From a virus, in the IMG/VR virus record IMGVR_UViG_3300041809_000453, positions 1 through 20,285 of that record: a stretch of 20,285 nt of DNA. One strand, given 5' to 3'. Both the position numbers and the translations under genes were made by a program. The notes under the pieces are model-generated. The model did no database searches. It had not been told where the DNA came from and worked only from the letters and a program-made list of their open reading frames with translations. Of this stretch, positions 14,931 to 20,233 are shown in pieces. The number at the start of each line of letters is the position of its first letter. The stretch's first letter is position 1.

Positions 14931-15208
14931 TTATCCAACCTAGCAACAACGGACCGTTCTTGCCCCATTGTGTAAACGATACCATCATGCTCTAATTCAG
15001 CAATATTCCCCACCAAAAAAACCATATCCCCTACTTGATAAGTGGTTTTGATAAATGTCCCGTTTTGCCAATAGCCCGGACCTATTGCCAATATTTCAAA
15101 AACAATCGTATTGTTAGGTTGCTGTCCGACTAATTTAATTAATCCCTTCTTTTCATTTTTTTTTAAAATCATAAAATCCGACGCGGGACATAATCTCTTA
15201 AAAGACAT
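14927..15208 (-). CDS. GroES-like (Cpn10) co-chaperonin (93 aa)
   Basis: With the start at ATG 15208 (AGAGGGG five bases upstream) the protein is 93 aa, the normal Cpn10 length. An alternative ATG at 15259 overlaps the previous stop but lacks a ribosome site. The N-terminus MSFKRLCPASDFMILKK fits the Cpn10 first strand, which usually reads K-x-L-x-P-L-x-D-x-V-L-V. The core IVFEILAIGPGYWQNG, then TYQVGDMVFL and DGIVYTMGQERSVVARLDK match the family's AVGPG, GD-x-V-x-F and final E-x-D-V-x-A motifs. The mobile loop region (about 18-34) is short but present. Phage GroES homologues (T4 gp31, RB49 CocO) work with host GroEL to fold the capsid protein. Placement between packaging and portal genes fits that role. 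Confidence 0.75.
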   Translation of the reverse strand: MSFKRLCPASDFMILKKNEKKGLIKLVGQQPNNTIVFEILAIGPGYWQNGTFIKTTYQVGDMVFLVGNIAELEHDGIVYTMGQERSVVARLDK

Positions 15209-15255
15209 TTCGGCCCCTCTTTCGTATTGATGGACTCTGTTGTTTGGAGGAATTT

Positions 15256-15672
15256 TCATTTTAAAGATTCATCAGGATTCATCACCTGGTTATCCCGATT
15301 AAAGCCCTTCTTGTTCTTAGGCTGGTCAAGGACATTGCCCTGTTGCATATCCGTATTAGGTTTAAAACCTCCATGATCTTCCATCCTGTCCCCGTGTTGG
15401 TCAAGCTTTGGACGTGTATTGTCAATCAGTCCGTCAGTCCGGCTGTCATGGGCAATACGGGATTTACCGTTTCCTACTTGGGGGCCACCGCGACGCTCTT
15501 GCATCAGACGGCTTTCAGAACCTTTGTTGAACGGTGAAGATTTAACGATAGGCGCAGTAATGTCGCCATCTCCCATTCTTGCGTTTGGTTCTTTCCTTGC
15601 AAGTTTGCGGGTTAGGTTTCTTGACTTCGCTCTAAACTCCCCTCCGCCTTTTATTCCTGAATTATTTTGCAT
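15256..15672 (-). CDS. Disordered charged protein (138 aa)
   Basis: Very rich in Gly, Asn, Asp, Lys and Arg, with almost no hydrophobic stretch (for example MQNNSGIKGGGEFRAKSRN and HGDRMEDHGGFKPNTDMQQG), so it should be intrinsically disordered. No motif is recognised. It forms a pair with the similarly disordered gene just upstream and could bind DNA or capsid, as small basic internal head proteins do. The open frame and its fit between neighbours support a real gene. Confidence 0.6.
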   Translation of the reverse strand: MQNNSGIKGGGEFRAKSRNLTRKLARKEPNARMGDGDITAPIVKSSPFNKGSESRLMQERRGGPQVGNGKSRIAHDSRTDGLIDNTRPKLDQHGDRMEDHGGFKPNTDMQQGNVLDQPKNKKGFNRDNQVMNPDESLK

Positions 15673-15681
15673 AGATTTCTC

Positions 15682-16095
15682 CTATGAGTTCATCTGCTTG
15701 TCTTTAGAAGTCCCTTCAGCAGAGAATGTTCTTTTCTTAGAGCGTTCATCCGCATTTCGTGAAGACGCCGATTTTGTAAATGAATCTTTGGCTTGTGGGG
15801 CCTTTCCTATCTTTCCGCTTTCTGATGGCCTTGTAGTGTCGCTGTGAAGGTTCTCATCATTCAGGGCTTCCCCAAACTCGCCCTTGATAGCGGTCTTTTC
15901 AGCTTTAAGTCTTTTGCGTGGGGAAGAGGTGAATGGATCGCCACTCACTACTTTATCCCGAATATCATGCCCTTCGTTGCATTTAGGGATTTCGCTTCTA
16001 CTTAACTCCTTCCCAATACGGATAGACATTTGCTGTGATTTTCCGTCATCGGATTTGCTGTTTTGGGTTTCTATTCCATGATAGTTCTTGCCCAT
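15682..16095 (-). CDS. Disordered Ser/Lys-rich protein (137 aa)
   Basis: AAGGAGACATAT precedes the ATG at 16095. The product is Ser-, Lys- and Glu-rich without hydrophobic core (SSPRKRLKAEKTAIKGEFGE near the middle, many short basic patches). The start lies 25 nt inside the end of the upstream membrane-protein gene. No function is recognisable. With the following gene it forms a pair of disordered, basic proteins between TerL and portal. Confidence 0.6.
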   Translation of the reverse strand: MGKNYHGIETQNSKSDDGKSQQMSIRIGKELSRSEIPKCNEGHDIRDKVVSGDPFTSSPRKRLKAEKTAIKGEFGEALNDENLHSDTTRPSESGKIGKAPQAKDSFTKSASSRNADERSKKRTFSAEGTSKDKQMNS

Positions 16096-16739
16096 ATATG
16101 TCTCCTTGTTTTGTTAAAACATCTTTCATAAACTTCTTTCAATAAAATTATTTCCATCGGCACTAAATAAATAAAATACCTGTTTGAATACCCGCTCATC
16201 CTAAATATTCCTGGGCCATACTGTAGTTGGTGAAAGTAAAAAGACAATATAATGATAGGTAAAATAGCCGTTTGCCACTTCCTTGTAACCAAAGAAGCTA
16301 AGACTATAGGCACAACGCAAATCGAATGAGTAAAAGCCATAAGAATATTAACCAGCCACAACCCTTTTGATCGTCCGACAACGCATAACCATTGCCAAGT
16401 CGTTAATAATACCACCAACGCATACGGCCTAGCCTCTGCTATGTGTTGCCACGTGATCTTAACGGAAAGTAAGCCAAACCCCCACCATCCCATCAATGCT
16501 CCCGCCAAAGACATAAACGCAACTGATAAAACCCTGCTTCCGGTCAATCCTAAAGGCTTTTCTATTAAGTACCACAACGGCCCATTACAACCTTCGGGCA
16601 ACTTTCCCATTAAAATATCGCTGTAAGAATACTCGCTCACGTTCTTTGATGTGTACTGCTCATCATGCCAGGGCCTCGAATTCAATAAAACCATCAACCC
16701 TATAAAAATCATCAATATAAAAACCTTCAAAAATTGCAT
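16071..16739 (-). CDS. GT-C-type membrane glycosyltransferase-like protein, short form (222 aa)
   Basis: Hydrophobic segments lie near residues 3-20, 68-92, 105-121, 126-148, 158-170 and 186-203. The first loop holds RPWHDEQYTSKNVSEYS, an Asp-Glu pair right after the first membrane helix, as in PMT/ArnT-type GT-C enzymes (GT39 and relatives). Residues 100-110 read IAEARPYALVV, matching the EARPYAL helix motif common in these proteins. GT-C enzymes move sugars from polyprenyl-phosphate donors on the outer face of the inner membrane. At 222 aa it is less than half the usual length and lacks the C-terminal periplasmic domain, so activity is uncertain. The start overlaps the TerL stop and the end overlaps the next gene, so it is fixed in the phage operon. 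Confidence 0.65.
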   Translation of the reverse strand: MQFLKVFILMIFIGLMVLLNSRPWHDEQYTSKNVSEYSYSDILMGKLPEGCNGPLWYLIEKPLGLTGSRVLSVAFMSLAGALMGWWGFGLLSVKITWQHIAEARPYALVVLLTTWQWLCVVGRSKGLWLVNILMAFTHSICVVPIVLASLVTRKWQTAILPIIILSFYFHQLQYGPGIFRMSGYSNRYFIYLVPMEIILLKEVYERCFNKTRRHIWARTIME

Positions 16740-18124
16740 ATACCAAGCTCTGCCTTTTCAACATCTTGTTTGAAAACCTCGTATCGGTCATGTGGTTTTT
16801 TAACATAACGGTTTTCATCCACAAATTGAAGGTAGTAAATCCCGTAAACAAACGCATCAGCGCGGTCAGGTGAGCATTTAAGGGTTTTCTTAGTCTTTTG
16901 CTTCTCTTCAACCCGCACCCGGCCTTTACGCATGATCGGCTCATACTTGACCCCCATTAATTGCCGTCTTAGCTCATCATCTTCCGGGAACGGTATCTTC
17001 CTATCAATGATCTGCTGAGATACATAAAACCACATTTCGGTTTTTTTGTTAAAGTAAAGATCTTTAGCATTGGCATCAGAGGCCGAGTTGCATCCCGTTA
17101 CTGACTTACCCTCTTTACTTACCAGCTTATTTAGAAAAGTATAAACGCCATGACCTATCCCTATCGAATCAATCACAAAGTCATAAACATCAAACTCATT
17201 GCCTATTGAAGCAATCTTGGCCGCTATCTTGGTTTCATCGTTATCGTGCATTATCTCTTGATGTAAGATATATCCATTCTCAATTACATAGATAACGCAC
17301 TCATCACCGCCAATCGAGGGATCGCAGGCTATTATCCTTTTGATAGTCTGCAAGTTGAACTTGATGTCTTTAAGGGCGTTTAGATGATGGGCTTTAATCA
17401 GGACAAACTCTGAATCGTTTACATCCCAATTATTCAGGACATACTTCTTGAAGATTTCCGGCCTACGCTCTTGAATTTTCTCAAGGCCTTTAAAGTAATC
17501 TAAAGGCAAAACATCCTTCATTTCGTAGGTGTCTGCCTCATAGCAAGGAAAGTCAGGATCAGTTCCCTCTTTCCATATCTTCTTGCCCCAATGCTCACCC
17601 GCATTACCTATCACAAAACCACTGTGAACGGGAAGACCGGTCCTTCTAAACTCCTCTGTCATTGTCAAAGAACGTCTTAAGCGACCTAACAGCATGAAAA
17701 ACTCGTGATCTGAATCTAACTCATCCCCCTGCTCAATCGCAAACCAGCCTAAATTAAGGTTCTGAATATTGTTAATCTCTTCAACGTGCATGAAGAGAAT
17801 CTGTGAGCTGTTTTCCTTAAAAGTAACGCTTCGCTTGGAGTCAACCTTTCGGCCGGTGTACGCTTCAAAGTCCCTAATGGTTGATTTCTCAAGGTCAACG
17901 TACTCCTTCCTGTAAATCACTCCCAGGTTGTGCGGTATCCGCTCGCTGTACAACATGGCCCGAAATATTAAGGACATCGTCTTTCCGGTGGCCCAGGAGC
18001 TCCACATTCCCGGGTACGGCTTCGGGCTGTAAATGAAGTCGTCCTGAAATATCTTCAGTTTGATTTTCTCCGTTGATAGGGCGGATGATAATAAGTTGTC
18101 TGATGCTTCCATTGATTCCGTCAT
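16727..18124 (-). CDS. terL: Terminase large subunit (465 aa)
   Basis: ATPase: a Walker A-like SSWATGKT (residues about 42-49) preceded by KLKIFQDDFIYSPKPYPG, and a Walker B-like WFAIEQGDEL (about 128-136) with the catalytic Glu/Asp. RNase-H nuclease: first Asp in RIIACDPSIGGDE (about 268), second in DFVIDSIGIGHG (about 319), third in CSPDRADAF (about 420-423). This is a complete motor-nuclease that packages DNA through the portal. I chose ATG 18124 because AAGGA stands eight bases upstream; an in-frame start at 18157 adds 11 residues, and ATG 18112 is possible. The N-terminus overlaps the TerS-like frame by about 230 nt. Confidence 0.93.
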   Translation of the reverse strand: MTESMEASDNLLSSALSTEKIKLKIFQDDFIYSPKPYPGMWSSWATGKTMSLIFRAMLYSERIPHNLGVIYRKEYVDLEKSTIRDFEAYTGRKVDSKRSVTFKENSSQILFMHVEEINNIQNLNLGWFAIEQGDELDSDHEFFMLLGRLRRSLTMTEEFRRTGLPVHSGFVIGNAGEHWGKKIWKEGTDPDFPCYEADTYEMKDVLPLDYFKGLEKIQERRPEIFKKYVLNNWDVNDSEFVLIKAHHLNALKDIKFNLQTIKRIIACDPSIGGDECVIYVIENGYILHQEIMHDNDETKIAAKIASIGNEFDVYDFVIDSIGIGHGVYTFLNKLVSKEGKSVTGCNSASDANAKDLYFNKKTEMWFYVSQQIIDRKIPFPEDDELRRQLMGVKYEPIMRKGRVRVEEKQKTKKTLKCSPDRADAFVYGIYYLQFVDENRYVKKPHDRYEVFKQDVEKAELGICNF

Positions 18125-18266
18125 CAAGCAAATCCTTAGTACATAAAGCCAAAGCAACCTTTATCTTGTTGGCTTGATTAAATTTGTGAAAGTTGTCACG
18201 AAGATAACTCCAACATTTTTTCAGTACATCTTCCCGGCATCTTTTTTGTTCTTTCGTAATTTCCAT
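17895..18266 (-). CDS. TerS-like small protein overlapping TerL (123 aa)
   Basis: The first 75 residues look genuine: a helical KKCWSYLRDNFHKFNQANKI, then KVALALCTKDL and GINGSIRQLIII, a pattern I associate with small phage proteins encoded just before terminases (possible small subunit, DNA recognition). The rest of the frame (from about residue 76) reads through the start of TerL in another phase and is Gly/His/Gln-rich without clear fold. Either the two genes overlap by about 230 nt, or the small gene once ended earlier and lost its stop. Ribosome site is weak. TerS identity is not proven. Confidence 0.5.
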   Translation of the reverse strand: MEITKEQKRCREDVLKKCWSYLRDNFHKFNQANKIKVALALCTKDLLDDGINGSIRQLIIIRPINGENQTEDISGRLHLQPEAVPGNVELLGHRKDDVLNISGHVVQRADTAQPGSDLQEGVR

Positions 18267-18296
18267 ATCTTAAATTGTTCATTTTTTAAATCTTTA

Positions 18297-18363
18297 GGGA
18301 CTCTCAGTACAAAGCCACCCCGGCTTATGCCTTATTTTATGTGAGTGTATGCCATTGAGTCCC
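18297..18363 (-). ncRNA. Candidate structured leader RNA upstream of the terminase genes
   Basis: On the minus strand GGGACTC (18363-18357) pairs perfectly with GAGTCCC (18303-18297), closing a 67-nt element. Inside it, AAGCC-GGGGT-GGCTT forms a 5-bp hairpin (18326-18312). The element lies between a terminator hairpin and the TerS-like start 30 nt downstream. It is not a tRNA: there is no D-arm, anticodon arm or T-arm pattern. It may be a 5' UTR regulator or a processed leader. Otherwise this 115-nt gap holds no ORF. Confidence 0.4.
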
Positions 18364-18369
18364 GTAAAT

Positions 18370-18395
18370 AAAAAAACGGACTTAATGCGTCCGTT
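18370..18395 (-). terminator. Rho-independent terminator
   Basis: Minus strand AACGGAC-GCATTAA-GTCCGTT forms a perfect 7-bp stem with a 7-nt loop, followed by a T-run (TTTTTTTATTT). It lies at the end of the 49-aa ORF, whose stop is in the loop, and upstream of the terminase leader. Late transcription from the promoter near 18600 must pass it, so readthrough or antitermination is implied unless another promoter exists. Confidence 0.8.
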
Positions 18396-18531
18396 GTAAT
18401 TTTTCTTTTTTCGTTATTAAATCAAATCCTGCTTTATCGTAATCTCCGCCCCCAAGTTTATTTTCTTCAAAAAATGAATGACCAGTTTTAAATCTTGATG
18501 TTCCTATATTAACCTGGGGAGCGTGGGCCAT
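18382..18531 (-). CDS. Small hypothetical protein (49 aa)
   Basis: Opens with MAHAPQVNIGTSRFKTGHSF and continues with FEENKLGGGDYDKAGFDLIT and a Lys-rich end. Its composition looks coding-like, and it fills the space between a promoter and a terminator, the stop codon lying within the terminator loop. No ribosome site is obvious. Function unknown; it may instead be a non-coding RNA gene. Confidence 0.45.
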   Translation of the reverse strand: MAHAPQVNIGTSRFKTGHSFFEENKLGGGDYDKAGFDLITKKEKLQRTH

Positions 18532-18575
18532 AAAATAACTTTTCTTTACCAAAGCCGGACTTTAATCTTACGAAT

Positions 18576-18603
18576 AAGGTACTACCACGGAATTTTTTGT
18601 CAA
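18576..18603 (-). promoter_or_regulatory. Putative sigma70-type promoter for leftward transcription
   Basis: A perfect TTGACA (18603-18598) is followed after 16 nt by TACCTT (18581-18576), a weak -10 with the first T, A and last T conserved. It would start RNA about 37-40 nt before the 49-aa ORF. It is the only candidate I see for the minus-strand operon within the divergent gap. Confidence 0.5.
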
Positions 18604-18685
18604 ATAAATTTCAAAATATTTTTCCCTATCATCTTTCGTTCAAAAACTTGCTTTTCTCTACAAAAAAGATTTTTGCAAATATTTC

Positions 18686-18713
18686 TTGACAATCAAATTT
18701 TAGCAGGTATACT
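18686..18713 (+). promoter_or_regulatory. Strong sigma70-type promoter for rightward transcription
   Basis: TTGACA (18686-18691), a 16-nt spacer and TATACT (18708-18713, five of six consensus bases) form a near-ideal promoter. Seven bases later comes G18721, a normal start site, which is also the first base of a long-range stem in the leader. An AT-rich upstream stretch could act as an UP element. Confidence 0.85.
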
Positions 18714-18720
18714 TTGAATT

Positions 18721-18887
18721 GTGAGGTTCGATATGAATACTTCAATCTTAAAAAATTTCAACAAACAAAAAAATCAAGACGCCTTTCGTGTGTCTTTTTT
18801 GTTTGCCCCTGGGCGAGCCTCACATCTCTCCGTTCCTCATATTCAGGGAACAACGGGGGCAAACATAATTTTAAAAGGAGGTTTATT
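18721..18887 (+). ncRNA. Structured 5' leader, pseudoknot-capable
   Basis: GTGAGGTTCG (18721-18730) can pair over its full length with CGAGCCTCAC (18814-18823), ten pairs with one G-U. GTTTGCCCC (18801-18809) pairs perfectly with GGGGCAAAC (18856-18864). The two stems interleave, giving a pseudoknot, with a terminator hairpin inside the first loop and a small GTTCC/GGAAC hairpin inside the second. The region ends at an ideal ribosome site (AAGGAGG, 18875-18881) before GTG 18888. It starts at the predicted transcription start. It matches no RNA family I know. Confidence 0.55.
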
Positions 18888-18891
18888 GTGA
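18733..18891 (+). CDS. Possible leader ORF (52 aa)
   Basis: ATG 18733 has GAGG six bases upstream; the frame (MNTSILKNFNKQKNQDAFRV...) runs 52 codons through the terminator hairpin and ends at a TGA overlapping the GTG start of the next gene. Its ribosome site is within the first stem arm. The peptide looks like no protein family and may have only a regulatory role, or the ORF may be incidental to the RNA structure. Confidence 0.3.
   Translation: MNTSILKNFNKQKNQDAFRVSFLFAPGRASHLSVPHIQGTTGANIILKGGLL
18762..18805 (+). terminator. Terminator-like hairpin in the early leader
   Basis: AAGACGC-CTTTCGT-GTGTCTT forms a 7-bp stem (one G-U) followed by TTTTGTTTG, and the flanks CAAACAAAAAA and TTTTTTGTTTG are perfect complements that can extend it. 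It lies about 40 nt after the start site and before the first certain gene, so it looks like an attenuator. Its symmetrical A/T flanks could work in both directions. Confidence 0.65.
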
Positions 18892-19121
18892 GAAACCCTC
18901 TAAACTCAAACGATGTAAACGGGAACACAATGGCTTGGATGGCTGATAAAGACCGCGAAAATACGGCAAGCCATGAGGACACCTACACCTGCCCCTGTGG
19001 GAATGTCGTACCGGAAGAAGAATGGATCGCAGAATTGCAGATATGTATGGAGTGCGCTGAAATCCAGTTTGGAATCTATGACAGTATTGATAAGGTTCTA
19101 AATCAGAGGGAGGACAGATAA
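18888..19121 (+). CDS. Zinc-ribbon small protein, first gene of the rightward operon (77 aa)
   Basis: GTG 18888 follows AAGGAGG by six bases, a stronger start than any upstream one in the same frame. The N-terminal third is Asn/Asp-rich (NPLNSNDVNGNTMAWMADKD). Residues about 38-65 carry TCPCGNVVPEEEW and ICMECAE, a CxC/CxxC zinc-binding knuckle pair. The C-terminal part is an acidic helix. Early phage genes of this type often bind host polymerase or nucleic acid; here that is only a possibility. Confidence 0.75.
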   Translation: MRNPLNSNDVNGNTMAWMADKDRENTASHEDTYTCPCGNVVPEEEWIAELQICMECAEIQFGIYDSIDKVLNQREDR

Positions 19122-19304
19122 ATGTACCAACCTATTGATTGGGAGGCTTATCTTTTGCAGACCCTCGCAGATGCAAACCGCAAGTTAGGACAAGTAAAGG
19201 GTGAGAAATGTTATTTGGATTACGCCGATTGCTTGGAAAATGCCGCTTTAAATCGCTCTCCGATAATTAGGGAAGCGCAAAAAATAGTTAAGGAGGTTTT
19301 ATGA
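19122..19304 (+). CDS. Small helical early protein (60 aa)
   Basis: ATG directly follows the previous stop (TAAATG) with GAGGGAGG upstream, and its end overlaps the next ATG (ATGA). The product, beginning MYQPIDWEAYLLQTLADANR, is a helical protein with two Cys and no recognised domain. Coupling at both ends ties it to the zinc-ribbon and hydrolase genes. Confidence 0.7.
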   Translation: MYQPIDWEAYLLQTLADANRKLGQVKGEKCYLDYADCLENAALNRSPIIREAQKIVKEVL

Positions 19305-19840
19305 TCCCCTCACAATTCATGCGCGATGATACCGCCAAACAGTATAAAAAAGTCCGCAAGCTCCTCTCCGGTTCTGACTACGATTCCGGTAAATTCTACA
19401 TCAAAGAAAACCAGAAAGAACGTAAAGTATTATTTGTTTACATCGTCCTGGGCTTGCTGGCATGGGCGTTACTTTTCTGGTTCTTTTATAGTTTCGATAT
19501 GACTCAGGCGAAAGCTTATACCGAACAAGAAGCCGTACAAACCATAGTCGGGGAAGCTTCCAATCAGGGGTTTACCGGGATGGTAGCAGTTGCCGAGGTT
19601 ATCAGGCATAGTAAAAATCTTAAAGGATTTTATGGGCTTCATGCGGCCCATAATGCCCATGAGCCAGTTTGGGTGTGGCAACGCGCTCAGCTGGCCTGGG
19701 CAAAGTCTAAATATACGAATTTAACTAAAGGCGCAAATCACTTTGAGAACATCCATTCCTTTGGCTGTCCATATTGGATTAAAAGTTGTGTTGAAACTTT
19801 CAGATGGAAAGATCACATATTTTTCAGAGAAATTATATGA
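19301..19840 (+). CDS. Membrane-anchored SleB-type cell-wall hydrolase (179 aa)
   Basis: AAGGAGG before the ATG. Residues 43-64 (KVLFVYIVLGLLAWALLFWF) form one strong membrane segment preceded by a basic N-terminus, a signal-anchor arrangement that would place the C-terminal domain in the periplasm. Residues 76-172 match the SleB/CwlJ hydrolase family (Hydrolase_2): AVQTIVGEASNQG with the catalytic Glu (E85), GMVAVAEVIRH, and a later GANHFEN...CPYWI corresponding to the family's GA-x-H/F-x-x-P-x-W region. Such enzymes cleave peptidoglycan. In a phage it could be the endolysin or a spanin-independent lysis factor, or help DNA entry. Placement with early genes is unusual for a lysis enzyme. Confidence 0.8.
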   Translation: MIPSQFMRDDTAKQYKKVRKLLSGSDYDSGKFYIKENQKERKVLFVYIVLGLLAWALLFWFFYSFDMTQAKAYTEQEAVQTIVGEASNQGFTGMVAVAEVIRHSKNLKGFYGLHAAHNAHEPVWVWQRAQLAWAKSKYTNLTKGANHFENIHSFGCPYWIKSCVETFRWKDHIFFREII

Positions 19841-19859
19841 GTTACGATAAGGAGAAAGC

Positions 19860-20045
19860 ATGAAACTTTCCCACTTTAGAAAAATGTTTAGACTTCAAGA
19901 ACTGGCAGATAAACACGCTTTCCGTCAACCCTATACTCCCCGTATCACCGACGTTTATCACGAGTACAGGCATGATAAATTAACTGAAAAGTTCATTAAA
20001 AAAATGCACAAAAGCTATTCAGGGCCGGCATTGAAACCGTGCTAA
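19860..20045 (+). CDS. Small basic early protein (61 aa)
   Basis: AAGGAG six bases before ATG. The product is basic, with many Lys, Arg, His and Tyr (MKLSHFRKMFRLQELADKHA at the start, then PRITDVYHEYRHDKLTEK). No domain recognised. High charge would suit nucleic-acid or host-protein binding, which is inference. Confidence 0.65.
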   Translation: MKLSHFRKMFRLQELADKHAFRQPYTPRITDVYHEYRHDKLTEKFIKKMHKSYSGPALKPC

Positions 20046-20049
20046 GACT

Positions 20050-20232
20050 ATGCAACTAACAGATGCCAACGAACTTATTAAAGCAATCAGATCAAATAAC
20101 CATTACTCCCCTAACTCTTGGGAAGCGGATTTTTTGGATAGCATAGAAGAAAAAATTGACATGGGATTCCAATTAACAATTCTTCAATCCCGAAAGTTAG
20201 AGCAAATTTATAGAAATTGTTACGGAGGTTGA
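20050..20232 (+). CDS. Small acidic early protein (60 aa)
   Basis: Starts four bases after the previous stop and ends one base before the next ATG. The product (MQLTDANELIKAIRSNNHYS, then SWEADFLDSIEEKID and QSRKLEQIYRNCYGG) is helical and has a layout seen in small phage proteins next to recombination genes: a first helix, a W-x-x-x-FL helix and a final L-x-x-x-Q-R-K-L-x-x-I-Y helix. Function unknown; it may accompany the exonuclease that follows. Confidence 0.65.
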   Translation: MQLTDANELIKAIRSNNHYSPNSWEADFLDSIEEKIDMGFQLTILQSRKLEQIYRNCYGG

Positions 20233-20233
20233 T

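Noticed and set aside
15419-15847. 142-codon plus-strand frame opposite the two disordered proteins
   Set aside because: It spans the junction of two well-supported minus-strand genes and has no ribosome site; its openness follows from their composition.
18297-18363. Possible tRNA because of a perfect 7-bp closing stem
   Set aside because: There is no D-arm, no anticodon arm with a 7-nt loop and no T-arm motif next to the 3' side of the stem; the length is also short for a tRNA.
18523-18717. 64-codon plus-strand frame in the divergent gap
   Set aside because: Extremely AT-driven composition (Phe/Ile/Leu-rich), no ribosome site, and it covers both promoters; it is most likely non-coding.
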